Below, one piece after another: positions 48,501-59,489 of a DNA stretch of 64,000 nucleotides (the stretch's first letter is position 1; each line of letters begins with the position of its first letter). Origin of the DNA: Ceratorhiza oryzae-sativae (taxonomy: Eukaryota > Basidiomycota > Agaricomycetes > Cantharellales > Ceratobasidiaceae); NCBI GenBank assembly GCA_030998015.1, contig JARWMV010000010.1:248001-312000 (forward strand). Reading direction: 5' to 3'. The notes beneath the pieces are model-generated. The model was given only the letters and a program-made list of their open reading frames with translations. It had not been told where the DNA came from and searched no databases. Made by a program: the position numbers and the translations under genes.

Positions 48501-48661
48501 TTAGGAAGCTTTGTTGCCTCTTCAAGACCACCTCGCGCAACTCGTCTACGTGCTCGTCCAAGGCGTGCAGCATCGCTCTTGGGCCCTTTAGAGTCAGGAA
48601 ACGGACTGTCCTCAAGTTCAGAAAGATCAGAATCGAGAAGGTGTTTCTTGTGGCGAGACAT
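45545..48661 (-). CDS. DUF6589-family protein
   Basis: A multi-exon gene from ATG 48661 (MSRHKKHLLDSDLSELEDSP) to TGA 45545. The N-terminus is charged and Ser/Lys-rich. Next come VDLLKEWSPNTVHKHLCDHM, YLYSSGVHAATINVLNRLGL and MLVWDNVNFDEKPAEQR, then FESGTASTVVELHPPP. The long exon at about 47401-46390 contains VATGDLLTISRLLSVRDVRT and LFHIRITAVNGILYSHFGKP. Later exons have MLVNTTGKKNGWKEVDLLQE and HMNYWIK, and the tail is very acidic (DNGDGEEEDPFDFD). These blocks are those of fungal DUF6589 proteins, whose function is not known. The junction near 47570-47600 needs a very short intron (28 nt) or a frameshift. Its place inside the TIRs suggests a role in mobilisation, which is inference. Confidence 0.8.
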
Positions 48662-48779
48662 GGTCCACTGATGACGAGGAAGAGAGAAGGAGAAAAAAGT
48701 GATGTATTTATGACAAATTGACCAGAAAAGGTTAAGTCTCTGCTCAATTTGCTTTTCACGACAGCCACATACGACGACC
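48662..48779. promoter_or_regulatory. 118-bp divergent promoter region of the element
   Basis: Separates the start codons of the DUF6589 gene and the helicase gene, so both must be driven from here or from overlapping regions. No consensus TATA box was confirmed. The arrangement points to coordinated expression. Confidence 0.5.
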
Positions 48780-51683
48780 ATGCCAACTCCATTGAGCCCA
48801 CAGACTCGAAAGACTCCAACTCCAGAGCCAGGCAATCCTAATGGTGAGTGCATATATTCACTGGAACACATCTAGACTCTTTCTATCCATTACGTCACTC
48901 CCAGATCTGGCCTCGCACCATCACCTCGTGTCGAAGATCCTCGAAAAAACTGGATTTGAGGCTCGAGAATTCCAAATAAATGCAGCCAAAGCAGTCTTAG
49001 GTGGACAAGATGTTGTAGTGCATGCAGGTACTGGAAGCGGCAAGACATTAATATTTGCAGCACCACACTTTGTCTCTGAGAAAAAAACCTCAATCGTTAT
49101 ATCGCCCCTCATTCTCTTACAGCATGATCAAGCGAGTGTACATTTTATATAAACTGAAGGTAAAGAAAAAGCTAAACCTCCAATAGGAAGAAAGAATGCA
49201 AAAAATGGGCCTCACAGCGATTGCTCTTAACAAGGAGGTTCATGTCGAGACTGAGACCTGGGTGGTGAGTTTACCAATTTGGCAAATGATCGTTGGCTTC
49301 CGCTGATTAACTTTATGGTTCTTGATCGACGATCGACACCTCCACAGGAACTCGCTCAAGGCAAATACGAAATCGTTTTGCTTAGCCCTGAAATGGCACT
49401 ACATAGTGAAGATGTGCACAGGGTATTCGACAGCGATGCCTTCCGCAAGGCGTTGATGGCGATTCATGTTGATGAGGCGCATACAATTTCGCTTTGGGGA
49501 GGAGACTTCCGAAAGGATTATCAGGGACTAGGTCGAATCCGTGCGCGATTACCTAAAGGGGTTCCTGCTACGCTGGTCAGCGCGACACTACGCCCAAATG
49601 TCAAACACGACGCAATGTCGACGCTCGGCTTCTCTTCCGACCCATCTAAATACGTCGATATTAATGTTGGGAACGAGCGATTCAACGTGTACATTGGCGC
49701 TCCCAATGCAGTATTCGTCGTCGTCTTTTAAAGATGTTCTACTACACTTTGATCCAGATGAGATTGACCCCAAAAACATTCCCCAGACTATCATATACAT
49801 CGACAACGTCAACGAGGTTACCTCCGCTGTGGTTGCCCTATACGGCTGGCTACATCCGTCGCTCTCGGGGCAGGAACTGATTATGCCTGTACATGCTTGG
49901 ATGACACCAAAATACAGGAGCGAAGCGATGGCTAAGTTTGCGTCAGGAGAAGTTAGGGTGATAATCGCCACAGAGGCAGCGGGAATGGTGATTTTAAAGC
50001 TCTCTGCACTCTCAATCACTAATTCGCATTTCTCCGAGTATTTAGGGATGCGATATTTCGAACATCAAAAGAGTGATTCAATTTGGGGTTTGTGGTTCAA
50101 TAGGTGAGCAACTTAATGTGTGAATATCAGCTTTCTAATAAGTTGTTGCTTATTTGCATTGGTTAGACGCATTCATGCAGCGAATCGGCCGCGTTTGGCG
50201 CGGGTTAGATGGCAAGGGCGAAGGGTGGCTTATTTACGAAAAGTGGGTGCCCAACTGTAACTCAGAAAAGACACCGAAGGAAAAAGGAAAAGCCCCGGTA
50301 AACAAGAAACGGAAAGCGGGCGGCGAAGCTGGGCCAACCCTCAATGCAAGCACGAGTAAAGCAGGGGCTAAAACAGAACGAAAATGCGACCTTCTGATTC
50401 AAAAGTTTGTAACTGAATCAAAATGTCGGCGGGAATACCTAAACCGTGTATACAATAATCCAAGAAGCGGTAAGTGCTTGATTTTTACTTTGACTTATGT
50501 TTTACTATCTAACGCCGCTCGCATTACAGGAGTGACGGTGCCGGCGCAAGACTGCTGCGACTTATGCAATCCAAATTCCGCTATTCGTATCCCATCGCGT
50601 CAGTTTCCGGCACAGCGAGGTCCGCCAAGGGCTGCTCGTGTTTCTGGAGAACCAAACCCCAATATGCTCTCTTGCCTCCGCACCTGGCGGACAAGTGCTT
50701 TTCGCGGCGCATTTGGTGTCTCGCGCATGTTTGGGTCGTCGGCACTGATCAGCGATGCTGAGCTTGAGCGTATTTCACGCTGCGCACCGGTTCCCTCTAT
50801 AGACCGCCTTCGATCTTATCTCGTCAAGTGGCCACATGTTAACTCGCAGCTCGAATCAATGTGGGAAGCGCTCAAAGCCGGGGGGTTCGCCCTATCTATT
50901 GAATCCTCCGAGCTCACCCCCTCTGAAAGCCCGCTGGCGCCACGTTCTCAACCCACACCTGGGCCCTCCACTCTCCCTGCAACATCAGGCGCATCAAAGC
51001 CCCGAGACTCCACAGGAGCCGCATCCAAGGCTCGACCTAGGGCAACAAAGCGTCCTACGTCGACGCAAACACCAGCTGTTGACGATAAATGGTGGAGAGG
51101 ATACTCGGGAGAGCGAAATTACGAGGTTCGTCGAAGTAATATGGATGACTTTCGTCGGATTTTTGCCGAGCAAGCGGAGCAGCAACCAGACGAAACGCCT
51201 CCCCAGCACACTCAACGCTCCAAACGTCGACGCATGAACGACGCACCCACTCCGCGTTCTGCTCATTTAGAGCTGTCCCTAGGGTCGCACTCTACGGCTG
51301 GGTTTCATTCGGCGCCCCACATCACCAACTCAACATTCAGCGCTCCTGCACGACCAGTTGGACGCCTAATTGTACCGTCTCAACGTCTAGCAGCCCCCCT
51401 GCTTGAACAAAACCGAGCATCGAGGACTGTCAAACTCGATCGCTCGCTCGTCGGAAACGCCCCTATTCCACTAGTCCATCCTCTACCCATTCTGCCTCCC
51501 AACTTTACGTGTTTCGGCGTCTCCCGAAGGCGCGATTCTCCCTCTTCAACACTAGCACCGCACCGACCCTCTCACCCGAAGCCTTACTTGTGCTACCCCT
51601 TCCACGATCAACATCGAATGCTCGATGATTTAAGGGCCCTACTCAGTTGTCCTGCTGACCGCCCTTGTCTCTTTATCTCCTAG
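48780..51683 (+). CDS. RecQ-like SF2 DNA helicase, one apparent frameshift
   Basis: Exon 1 (48780-48843) encodes MPTPLSPQTRKTPTPEPGNPN and is followed by an exon at 48905. Motifs in order: Walker A AGTGSGKT, Ia VISPLILLQHDQ, II VDEAH, III SAT, then TIIYIDNVNEV, EAAGMGCDISNIKRVIQFG and motif VI QRIGRVWRG. An intron (49132-49186) appears to use a GC donor. A zinc-type CCDLCNP follows a further intron (50470-50529) that has no in-frame stop. The C-terminal 350 residues are Ser/Pro-rich. Near 49697-49702 one base is missing, since the frame switches from VYIGAPN to LPMQYSSSSFKDV. RecQ helicases unwind DNA 3' to 5'. Similar genes occur near DUF6589 genes and in subtelomeres; here the TIRs favour an element-borne copy. 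Confidence 0.82.
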
Positions 51684-51790
51684 TCTATTTTCTACTATTT
51701 TCCATACGTTATATGCTGTACTGATTTATTCTCTATTTAATACAATTTATGCGTCATGTTTTGAGCTATCCCGTCCCCATCTGTATGGTT

Positions 51791-51981
51791 GGCGCCTAAC
51801 TCCCATAGTCGGCGCTTCGAGACCCACCGCGAAATCGCTAAGTCGAGCCTGTTCGCGGAGGTTTCAACACAGACGGTTTGGGGAGTAGCGAGGGAGGGGG
51901 ATTTGATATTGGGGTGTGTGGGGTATATCAAATCCCACCGACCCGACCGAGCGGATCCTCAAACCGTCTGTGTAGAGACTA
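51791..51981 (-). repeat. Right terminal inverted repeat
   Basis: Inverted counterpart of the left end. It has its own nested hairpins: ACACAGACGGTTTG (51867-51880) with CAAACCGTCTGTGT (51960-51973), and inside them GGGATTTGATAT (51898-51909) with ATATCAAATCCC (51925-51936). Confidence 0.7.
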
Positions 51982-51990
51982 GGCAAAACT
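51982..51990. repeat. Right target-site duplication
   Basis: GGCAAAACT, the 9/9 direct match of 45276-45284, immediately outside the right TIR. Confidence 0.78.
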
Positions 51991-53403
51991 AGGTTGCAAG
52001 GTTGTGCCTTTGATGTCTCCTGGATGAGAGCGCGATGTGGTCGATGTTTGTTATTCGGTGAAATCGAAGGTCTTGTTATGACAGAAAGCGGTGCGGGCGC
52101 TCTCGTATCCTAATGAGTACTAGCGAGCTAGCTCGTGTATGCGTGTTCAAAGGCGAGGATCTCGCGTGGCTGAAATTAAATCAAAGCATCCCCAGCCCGG
52201 GTTGACCCCACTCAAAAAAGTGCATAAAGGACCTAACAAATAGATTGCGCACGACGTCGACGTATCTAGGGGTCTCGGGAGCTAAAATAAAAATAAATCC
52301 TTGTTCGACATGGAGACACTAGCGTCGAGATTGCGCGGTGTGGAGCGTGTGAGACACCCCCCTTCGCATGGGCCTAACTACGCGAAGAACACCAAGGTAG
52401 ACGATCAAACTATATCCGAAGTCTCGAATACATTGGCTAATAAACGCACTCGTCGCACTAGCTCATTGCAGGAGGGCGCTCCTTTGAGCTGAGAGAAAAG
52501 GAGAAGGGGGGGCAGGGGGCAGGGACACAGAGCTGAGATGGAATGCCCAAGCCCTCCTTTGAACTCGCTAATTAACATGCTGAACCACGCGCACGGACTC
52601 AGGCTCGCGAGGAAGCAAGACCCGATCGTAGAACTTCCAACCGTCATTGTCCTCCACGCGCGGATAGCAGCTCGACGCACCAAGCCTATTGTGCCCTTTT
52701 TCAGCTCATTTCTCAACGAAAAATATGACTTAACCGAGGTCTTAGCACACAACGCAGTGCGCAGACCGAGGCAGCGACCACGGTGGAGCCGCATGCTAGA
52801 TTTGGTTGTTAGCATATACCCGTTGGCTCGCCACTAATTAGACGGATTACCGTCGAGTTTAGGTCGGTCTTGTTTGTACCTGGACCCTGAATGTGACTGG
52901 ACGGGCCAAGCAAGCCATGCACCTACTTGATTTGACATACTCTTGCCCACCACATGTTGCTTATTGACTTGTTCCCCGAGTGCCCCGTTCTGAACCCCCC
53001 CTCCAAGGCCGCGCCCTCTGCTCTCTTGAAAAAATCGGCAGAATTCGCAGACTCCGACAAACTCGAACCGAGATGAACCCCTCTCTGTGGACGCATGTTT
53101 TTGTCCTCCCGCGCGCTCGTGCGAAAAAAAAAACCAAAACCGATCTCACACATCGATTCGCTTGACAGAAGCTTGTATTTCTGTTCATAATTCGTGTCGG
53201 TGCTATGAGAGTATTTGGTTTAGTGCCTGAACGAACGATTAGAACAATCGGTGGTCTATCATTGGGGGCGAGTACTGCGCTCGAGGGCAAAAAAAAAGAA
53301 GAATATCGCTTCCTTTGAATCAACAGCTGTCTGGGAACAATCAACCCGCCTATTGTCGTTTCTCCACTCTAGTTTCGCACTCAGACACGATCTAGTCGAC
53401 GTC
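51991..53403. other. 1.4-kb gap, no gene recognised
   Basis: Overlapping frames on both strands around 52400-52840 lack motifs. A-rich runs occur at 53120 and 53290. Nothing supports a gene. Confidence 0.4.
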
Positions 53404-53769
53404 ATGTTTCGAGCGCTCGGAAGCGCCCGCGTGCGGGGCTGCCAAACAACTTGCCCAATTGGGCGCGGATTAAACAGTACGTAAACCCGTCGGCAAACGA
53501 GATTGGCTCGTCGAGCTAACCGCTTTGTCTCACCAGCCATCGATACTCGTGGATGCCATAGACTGTCTAGTGCCTGTTTTACTCAGCCTAGACAGCGGTA
53601 CATCCGATTGCCTATCGTGATATTATCCCCGACCAAGATCCTAGTCTGGTTCGAGTCTGGGGTAAAATGAATGAAAATAGGTAAGCACATCATTTGGGGG
53701 GATTTTTTCATTTTCATTCGATCGTATCCGACATATCTAAACTAATCGTTTTTCCCACTAGAGTTTAAT
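53404..53769 (+). CDS. Possible small gene with organelle-type N-terminus
   Basis: ATG 53404 opens MFRALGSARVRGCQTTCPIG, an Arg-rich, acid-free start like a mitochondrial presequence. It ends at a donor (gtacgt) near 53478. A downstream segment (about 53591-53682) reads HPIAYRDIIPDQDPSLVRVW then GKMNENR. It is followed by a donor (gtaagc) and a final acceptor at 53761 that leaves only the codons for Val and stop. The middle splice is unresolved: no junction I tried keeps the frame, so an exon is missing from this model or the gene is broken. Family not recognised. Confidence 0.32.
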
Positions 53770-55857
53770 CCACGTCAGACCGCAATGATCTCACTTGAGT
53801 AAATCGATATTCCAAGGCGATACCCGACGGTCGACATATGATAATTCCTTGCACCCTGTTGACCCACGAGCGCAAGTACGTACATTCCGCCAGGCCGACG
53901 TCCAGCCGACTAGCGACGGGGGAACGCATCATAGACCCCGCAGTGGATGATACGCGGATAGACTGATGGCGCGAGATTGTCAAGACACCGTAGATCGCCA
54001 CCAAAGGCTGAGGACCGACCTGCCTATTGAGCCATACGCCACCTCGCTTCGCTAGGGTCTCCTAGGCTCGCCGAGAAGCACGCATCCCCCAACACTCGGG
54101 AGGGCGCGGCTCTAATCATCGGCGATGTCAATATCGATTTCAAGTTTCATTTTGCGATCGCCTTCGAGAGCGCTTGGGGTAGATACTGCACCCGTCCGGC
54201 TGGGCTTATCGATTTTTGGGATTTCTTTTCTGGTGCATACTGCACCCTGACGGCGAGATGGACGAACATGGGAATATCGCACAGCAGATGGCCCTTGGGG
54301 GGGAATGTTGCTGTGAAGCGAGTGAGTGCATTGCTGGTTCTGATATGCTGGTTGTGCTAAGAGGTCGTAGCAAGGGCTGTCAAACATAGCCGGATTCCGG
54401 CTGTGAGGTGCGTACGATGCACCGAGCATGCGTTCATTTACGGAACGAATGAAATGGGACGAAAACAAGATTCGTGTCAGAGAGGCTGGACGACCCTATG
54501 TGGGTAGATCGCCGTTTCCCCCACCTCGGACGGCTGAAATTTTAGTAGCTGGCTATCAATTTCTCACAGATTTCGGTGTAAGCCATTTATGTTAATGCGA
54601 GGCCGGGAAATGTTAACACGGAAGATGCACCAGGTGGATGTATTTGGGCCGTTTAGGCAGGTCGATGGTGTTTCAGCGGGGCGAGGCCTCGTGTTGTGCA
54701 ACTGTCAGAACAGAATCGAGGGCCTCGGAAGGAGAGGGGTGTGTTGGAATTACCCTAGCGACTTGGTCGTGGCGCGCTCACACTGTACGAAGGACCGAAT
54801 GGCACACACACTGCCCTACCGTGATGATGAAAAAATGGAAGTCGCGAGATGGTGGTGTTGGGGGATCATCAGGCCAATATTTCGCGACGCGACGGCTTGT
54901 GCGAAGCGGCGGTCGAGCGTATGACTGATGCTGAGGGGGGTCGCGCGCCGCCCGTGATGAATAGGACGATGATCAAGCCGGGACGATGGCCAGTGCGGAC
55001 GACAGCATCACGGTCGGTCGGACTTTATCGGAAATACGAGCGTGGCGCTTGATGGCTGGCTCGCTGCTGGGGGGAATTGGCCTGACGAACGCGGGCGTTC
55101 GACCACATTGTGCAGGCGGGCTAGCGGGGCGAGCGGCTTGCGACACGTGTGGCGGCGAGCTCCTTTTCCGGATCAGGCCGGGCCAAGCCCGTAGTCCGTG
55201 TCGTGTCGCGTCGCGTCGCCGCACCGGGCTGCCGTCCCGGGCGTGATTGGCGACGAGGTCGTACGTACGAGATGACGGACACGGGGCGACACGCGTCTGG
55301 GACGGCGCTGGGGCACTGCTGGGACAGGTGGGTTGGGAACGCGGCTGATGGGCTCCTTTGTGTGCCATGCGTGCGCAGCTGGGTTCTGCGCGCGAGCGAC
55401 AGCGAGCACGGGTGGTCCGGCAGCGAGCCGATCAGCAGAGGCCCGCTGGTGGGCTGCTCCGGACGCGGAGCTCGGCGCGGGCAACAGGGGGCGGCCGGAT
55501 TGGGGGCGGACACCCACAGGGGCAAGCAGATGCCCTAGATGGCAACACAGCGGGGGTGTTTGTGCGTGTGGGCGCGTGGTTGGCGATCAGTCCGAGGGGT
55601 GGGATGCTCTGTGGCGGTCCCGGGGTCCCGGGCTGGATCCGGGGTGCGTCCGTATGCGTGCTCGTCGCGGCCGGGTACTTCAGCAGCTCATCCAGCGGGG
55701 GCCAGCACCAGCCTCCCCCAGCTTAAATCGTCCGGCCCCCCCTTTGTCGCGCCTTTGTCCGCACTCTCCTCCGCGTCATCCCGCCCGGCCTTGTCGCCCT
55801 CGTCTGCTTCGCGAGCACAATAAATCCCTGCTGTCCGCGACTCACTCGCCCACCGCC
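53770..55857. other. 2.1-kb region, GC-rich in its second half
   Basis: A minus-strand frame at 54112-54429 starting at ATG (MLGASYAPHSRNPAMFDSPC) and ending with a charged tail KLEIDIDIADD could be a small gene, but lacks recognisable family or splice support. From about 54900 to 55740 the DNA is strongly GC-rich with long frames in several phases on both strands, a base-composition artefact. The end holds the promoter of the 55858 gene. Confidence 0.4.
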
Positions 55858-56611
55858 ATGTCCACCTCCCCCGCCGTCCCTGCCGCCGCCGTCTGCGCCG
55901 CCCTGCTCCTGCTCCTGCTCCACCGCCTCTTCACCCGTCCCGCACCACCCCCCGCCCCCGTCGACAAGGCGCCCGTGTCGGCCAGCGACGTCGAGAAGGG
56001 TGAGAGTCCGTCCCCGCCTGTGCTCAAGACCCCGCACCCACTCGTTTCAGACGTCAAGGCCCACATCGTCGACGAGATCTGGCCCCCGCACGAGCTCCCT
56101 TCCCCCGATGACACCCCTGCCCCGTCGCTCGGCTCGTCTCTGCCCGATGTCGCCCTCGTCTGGGGCGTCGACTATTCGTTCAGCTCCCAGCCGTCCATGG
56201 CTGCCGTCGAGCGTCAGCCGCTCATGGCCTACTCCCACATTGCCTCTGCCCTCGGCGTCGACGAGCCCGAGCCAGCCGTCACCCGCACCCGCTCCGAGTC
56301 TGCAGCGACCCCGAGCTCGAACCCGGCTTCCCCCACGGACACTCGACCTATGGTATGTCGATCGGTTGCTACATGTATGCGGCCCCTGACCCTGTCCCTA
56401 GCGCTCTCGCAGCCTCATCTCTGGGATCGTCAGTGACTGGAACTCGCTCAGCCAGAGCGAGCGGCAAGCATGGGCGACCCTGTCCGAGGCACGAGCATCG
56501 CGAACCCGGTCTGGCAACGTAAGGACTCCCGTGTTTAGCTCTCCAGATTCCCGCTCACAACTTCTCCAGTCGCGACATCACGGCTCGAACAGCCCGCGAG
56601 CATTCTCATAG
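55858..56611 (+). CDS. Single-pass membrane protein of unknown function
   Basis: Exons 55858-56352, 56402-56518 and 56570-56611 join in phase 0 to 217 residues. A hydrophobic segment at about 8-25 (PAAAVCAALLLLLLHRLF) is a signal anchor. A long Pro/Ser-rich region follows, with PHPLVSDVKAHIVDEIWPPH and VALVWGVDYSFSSQPSMAAV as the least degenerate parts. The last exons give ISGIVSDWNSLSQSERQAWA and a short Ser/His tail. No domain was recognised. The upstream sequence contains AATAAATCC about 35 bp before the ATG. Codon use is strongly C/G-ending, like the neighbouring PalI gene, which suggests good expression. Confidence 0.65.
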
Positions 56612-57128
56612 GTTCCCATATATCCGATATTATTTTCCGTCCGTGGGCGGGGTGCGATGGTCAGTGGGTTATGTACCAGTAGCCACCCGATCCATGGCTG
56701 ACACCTGCCACTTGCAGACACTACTCGTCACCGCCCTCCGCCGTCTACGTTCCTTCTTACCTTCGAGCTCTGCGCCGACAGTGGATACCATTTTCTTCTC
56801 TCTCTGCATATTCCCTCTTGTCCACGTCTTTGTTGTTGTGCCACTATGTACGTTGCCTGTTGTACTCTTGTTTGACGACTGAACACTTGCGCAAAAGTCC
56901 ACTGTCGCTGATTTAGTGTTGTACATTATTTATGATTCCATTTATGAACGTCTCGATTCTTGACCTGAACTATTTATGTGTGACCCGCCGGGATGGTCCG
57001 ATTAGATTGACGGCAGGGGCTGTGCCACCCGCTGTGGCGCTCTCATAAGTAACGAGCGCCCGGCTCGCTTGGACAGCCTCAACGACCATATAACCCTTGC
57101 GGACGCTCTGTCCTTGTCCCTCTGCGCC
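56612..57128. other. UTR/promoter region
   Basis: The T-rich first part looks like the 3' UTR of the TM-protein gene. The last part is the PalI leader. No gene recognised. Confidence 0.45.
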
Positions 57129-59260
57129 ATGGTGCAACTATTCAGACCCGCCACGCCGGGCTTTCTCACCACGCTTGCCGCGACTGCCCTCCTCGCCGTC
57201 GTCTCGTTCTCGGTCCCGTACTTTAAATCCATCTATTTTCTCAAAGCGGCCATTTCACAGTCTGGTGTCGCGGGCTCGGTCACCTTTGGCGTGCTCGGCT
57301 ATTGTCTCGATTTCAACAACCAGGTAACATGTTCAAAACCAGCCATCGGATGGCAGTTTGGTGCGTAACTCTTCACAAATGATCTGCCAGCCCCTGATGA
57401 TATTCCCCAGACCCAAATGCTCTGCTCGGCAACAACCTCCCGATCCAAATCCCCAACGTCGTCGTCAAGTGGATCACCTATGCCCTCGTCTTGCACATTG
57501 TCGCGCTCGGTCTCGCGGGCGTATCCGCCGTCTTTGGCCTCCTCGCCCACGTCCGCGAAACGACCATGTCGTGCTTTTCAAGCTGCATATCCGGCATGGG
57601 CGCTGCCGTGTGCCTCGTTGCGTTTATATTCGACCTCGTCCTGTTCTTTGCCGTGCGCGCCCGGGTCAACGCTGTCCAGGGCGGATCGGCGAGCATCGGT
57701 ACCGGGCTGTGGTTGACGCTCGCCGCTTGGGTCCTGTTGTTCTTTGCCGGGTGCATGTTCAGCTTTGGACGCTGCTGCGTCTCGAAGCGGCCGAGCGTGC
57801 GCAAACGTCGTCGAGACACCGAGGACGACGAGGACGACCACGATGATCGGAACAAGTACGACCGGAGAGCGACCGCATGCGATTGGACGCGGTCAAGGCC
57901 GAGGCGGACCGCAAACGCCAACAGGCCACGGCGCACGAGGTAGGCTTGCCTGCGTTTTACGAGCACGAGCGAACGCCGTTGAGGCGAGAGGAGCCGCAGT
58001 ACTATGAAGAAGAGGTCGAAGTGGTGGCGCCCTATTCCGACTCGTCGATGCATTCGAAAAGGACCGGGTCGAGGAGTACGAGGAATACGAACCCGGGCGG
58101 CGGGGCCGTGGCGTATCAGCCCCATCGAGCGTACGAGCCTGGTACACCTGGTACGCGTGCGGTGGATCATTATTATAACAACACGGCCCCCGTTGCGACC
58201 GAGGCCAATACGTATCCTCCTCAGCGACAGCCTTCGCAGAATCAGCAGGCTTATGAGCCTCAGCGGTATCGAACTCCGAGCCAGGATGGACATGGACAGC
58301 TGCCGCAGCAGCAGCAGATCCAAAGCGTGCCACCCGTTCCGCCCATTCCGCAGCGATACCAGAGTCCGAATAGTGACCCGTACCAGCAGGCATATCAGCA
58401 GCCGGAAGGATATATAGATCCGTATGCACAGCAGCAGCAACCGCGACAGCGTGCGGTGGATCCGTATTTGGCGTACATGGATGCTGGGCAGTCGCATGGA
58501 CATCAGGCTCAGGAATCGTCTTGTGAGTTGTGGCTACCTGGCTCGGTAGATTCGATTCTAATCCGCGCGACTTGTAGATTATTCGTCTTCGTCACATCAG
58601 CAGCATCCTTTGGCGTATGCGCAGCAGCAAAGATCGCCTCAGCCTGCGCAGGATCCGTATACCAATGTTGCGAGCAGCTACAATCCTCAGGCTGCGACAA
58701 TGTCTCCGCCCGAGGTGACTCACTACCAGGGATACGACCAGCACGGTTATGGATATGAACAACAGCGCCAAGATAGCTACGGCCAACAAGCCTATGGGCA
58801 TTATGATCCTCAGCAAATATACAACGCTGCTGCACAGCAAGCGTACGTTCAACCCGAACCTGTGCACTACCACCAACCCACCGCGGGCTACGACCCGTAT
58901 CATGAGCAAGGCCAAGGGCCAGTTCGCCAGCCAATGATACCCCAGCTGTATGACCAACAACTATCCACGCTTTCTGATGAACCGCCACGGATGCTCGTCG
59001 CCTCGCCTCACCCCATGGACGGACAGAGTCCACCATATACCCCCGCTCCACATACACCATTGGCTGTGGACACGGCTGCTGCGAGTGGTGTTCCTCCCGC
59101 GCCGCGCGGGCCGCGTTCGGCTGGGCCGTCGTCACAGCCTCATGCCCAGACGACGCAGCAGTGGAGCGCAGGTTCGCACGAGTCGGGCGAGGCTCCGCCG
59201 CAGTATGATCCCGTTGGGCCGAGCGGTACGAGTGCGTACCCTGTAGAAAAACATCGATAG
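57129..59260 (+). CDS. palI: pH-response regulator PalI/Rim9 (SUR7/PalI family), one apparent frameshift
   Basis: Exons 57129-57360, 57411-58522 and 58578-59260 join in phase. The N-terminal 230 residues form a four-TM SUR7/PalI domain: TM1 FLTTLAATALLAVVSFSVPY, a loop with CLDFNNQVTCSKP (the two conserved cysteines), DPNALLGNNLPIQIPNVVVK, then three TM segments ending CMFSFGRCCV. A long Gln/Tyr/Pro-rich cytosolic tail follows, rich in YxxQQ patterns. Rim9/PalI assists the plasma-membrane sensor PalH in alkaline-pH signalling through PacC/Rim101. Near 57859-57866 one base is missing: the frame continues through NKYDRR, while the family frame resumes as ESDRMRLDAVKAEADRKR. The frame is otherwise open through the tail. 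Confidence 0.82.
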
Positions 59261-59489
59261 GGATGTAGAGATGCGGGTCCAGTTTATCATTTGCCGCTTT
59301 CCTTTTCCGATTTTTTTTTTTCGATTCGATGCTTAAAAAGGACTATGTGCTTGTACGATGGATATATTCATTGAACATAATAGTGATGAATATCTTATTC
59401 GTGTTGTCGAGTGCTCTTTCTGGCCTGGGGGATTAGTCATCATCGCCACACGCGAGGACGGCGCCTCGTCTTGAACTTGACCACCACCC

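Larger units (their letters stand above)
45285..51981. mobile_element. 6.7-kb TIR element carrying DUF6589 and RecQ-like helicase genes
   Basis: The outer 8 bp are perfect inverted copies (TAGTCTCT at 45285, AGAGACTA ending 51981). Similarity continues inward for about 200 bp, to a GGCGCC at 45481 and at 51791. Conserved blocks include ACCGTCTGT, GACTTAGCGA and TCGAAGCG. The element is flanked by perfect 9-bp direct repeats, GGCAAAACT. Inside are two divergent genes separated by 118 bp: DUF6589 on the minus strand and a RecQ-like SF2 helicase on the plus strand. The TSD length recalls MULE-type insertion, but I saw no known transposase motif. Helitrons are excluded by the TIR and TSD. A helicase frameshift suggests this copy may be inactive. 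Confidence 0.78.

Noticed and set aside
45285..51981. Subtelomeric telomere-linked helicase locus
   Set aside because: No telomeric repeats in the window and the unit is bounded by TIRs and a TSD, although related helicases do occur in subtelomeres.
45285..51981. Helitron
   Set aside because: Helicase is RecQ-type rather than Pif1-type, no Rep motif, and the element has TIRs and a target-site duplication.
55333..55857. Upstream extension of the 55858 gene and other GC-rich frames
   Set aside because: Composition-driven open frames in several phases; the internal ATG with a signal-anchor is the natural start.
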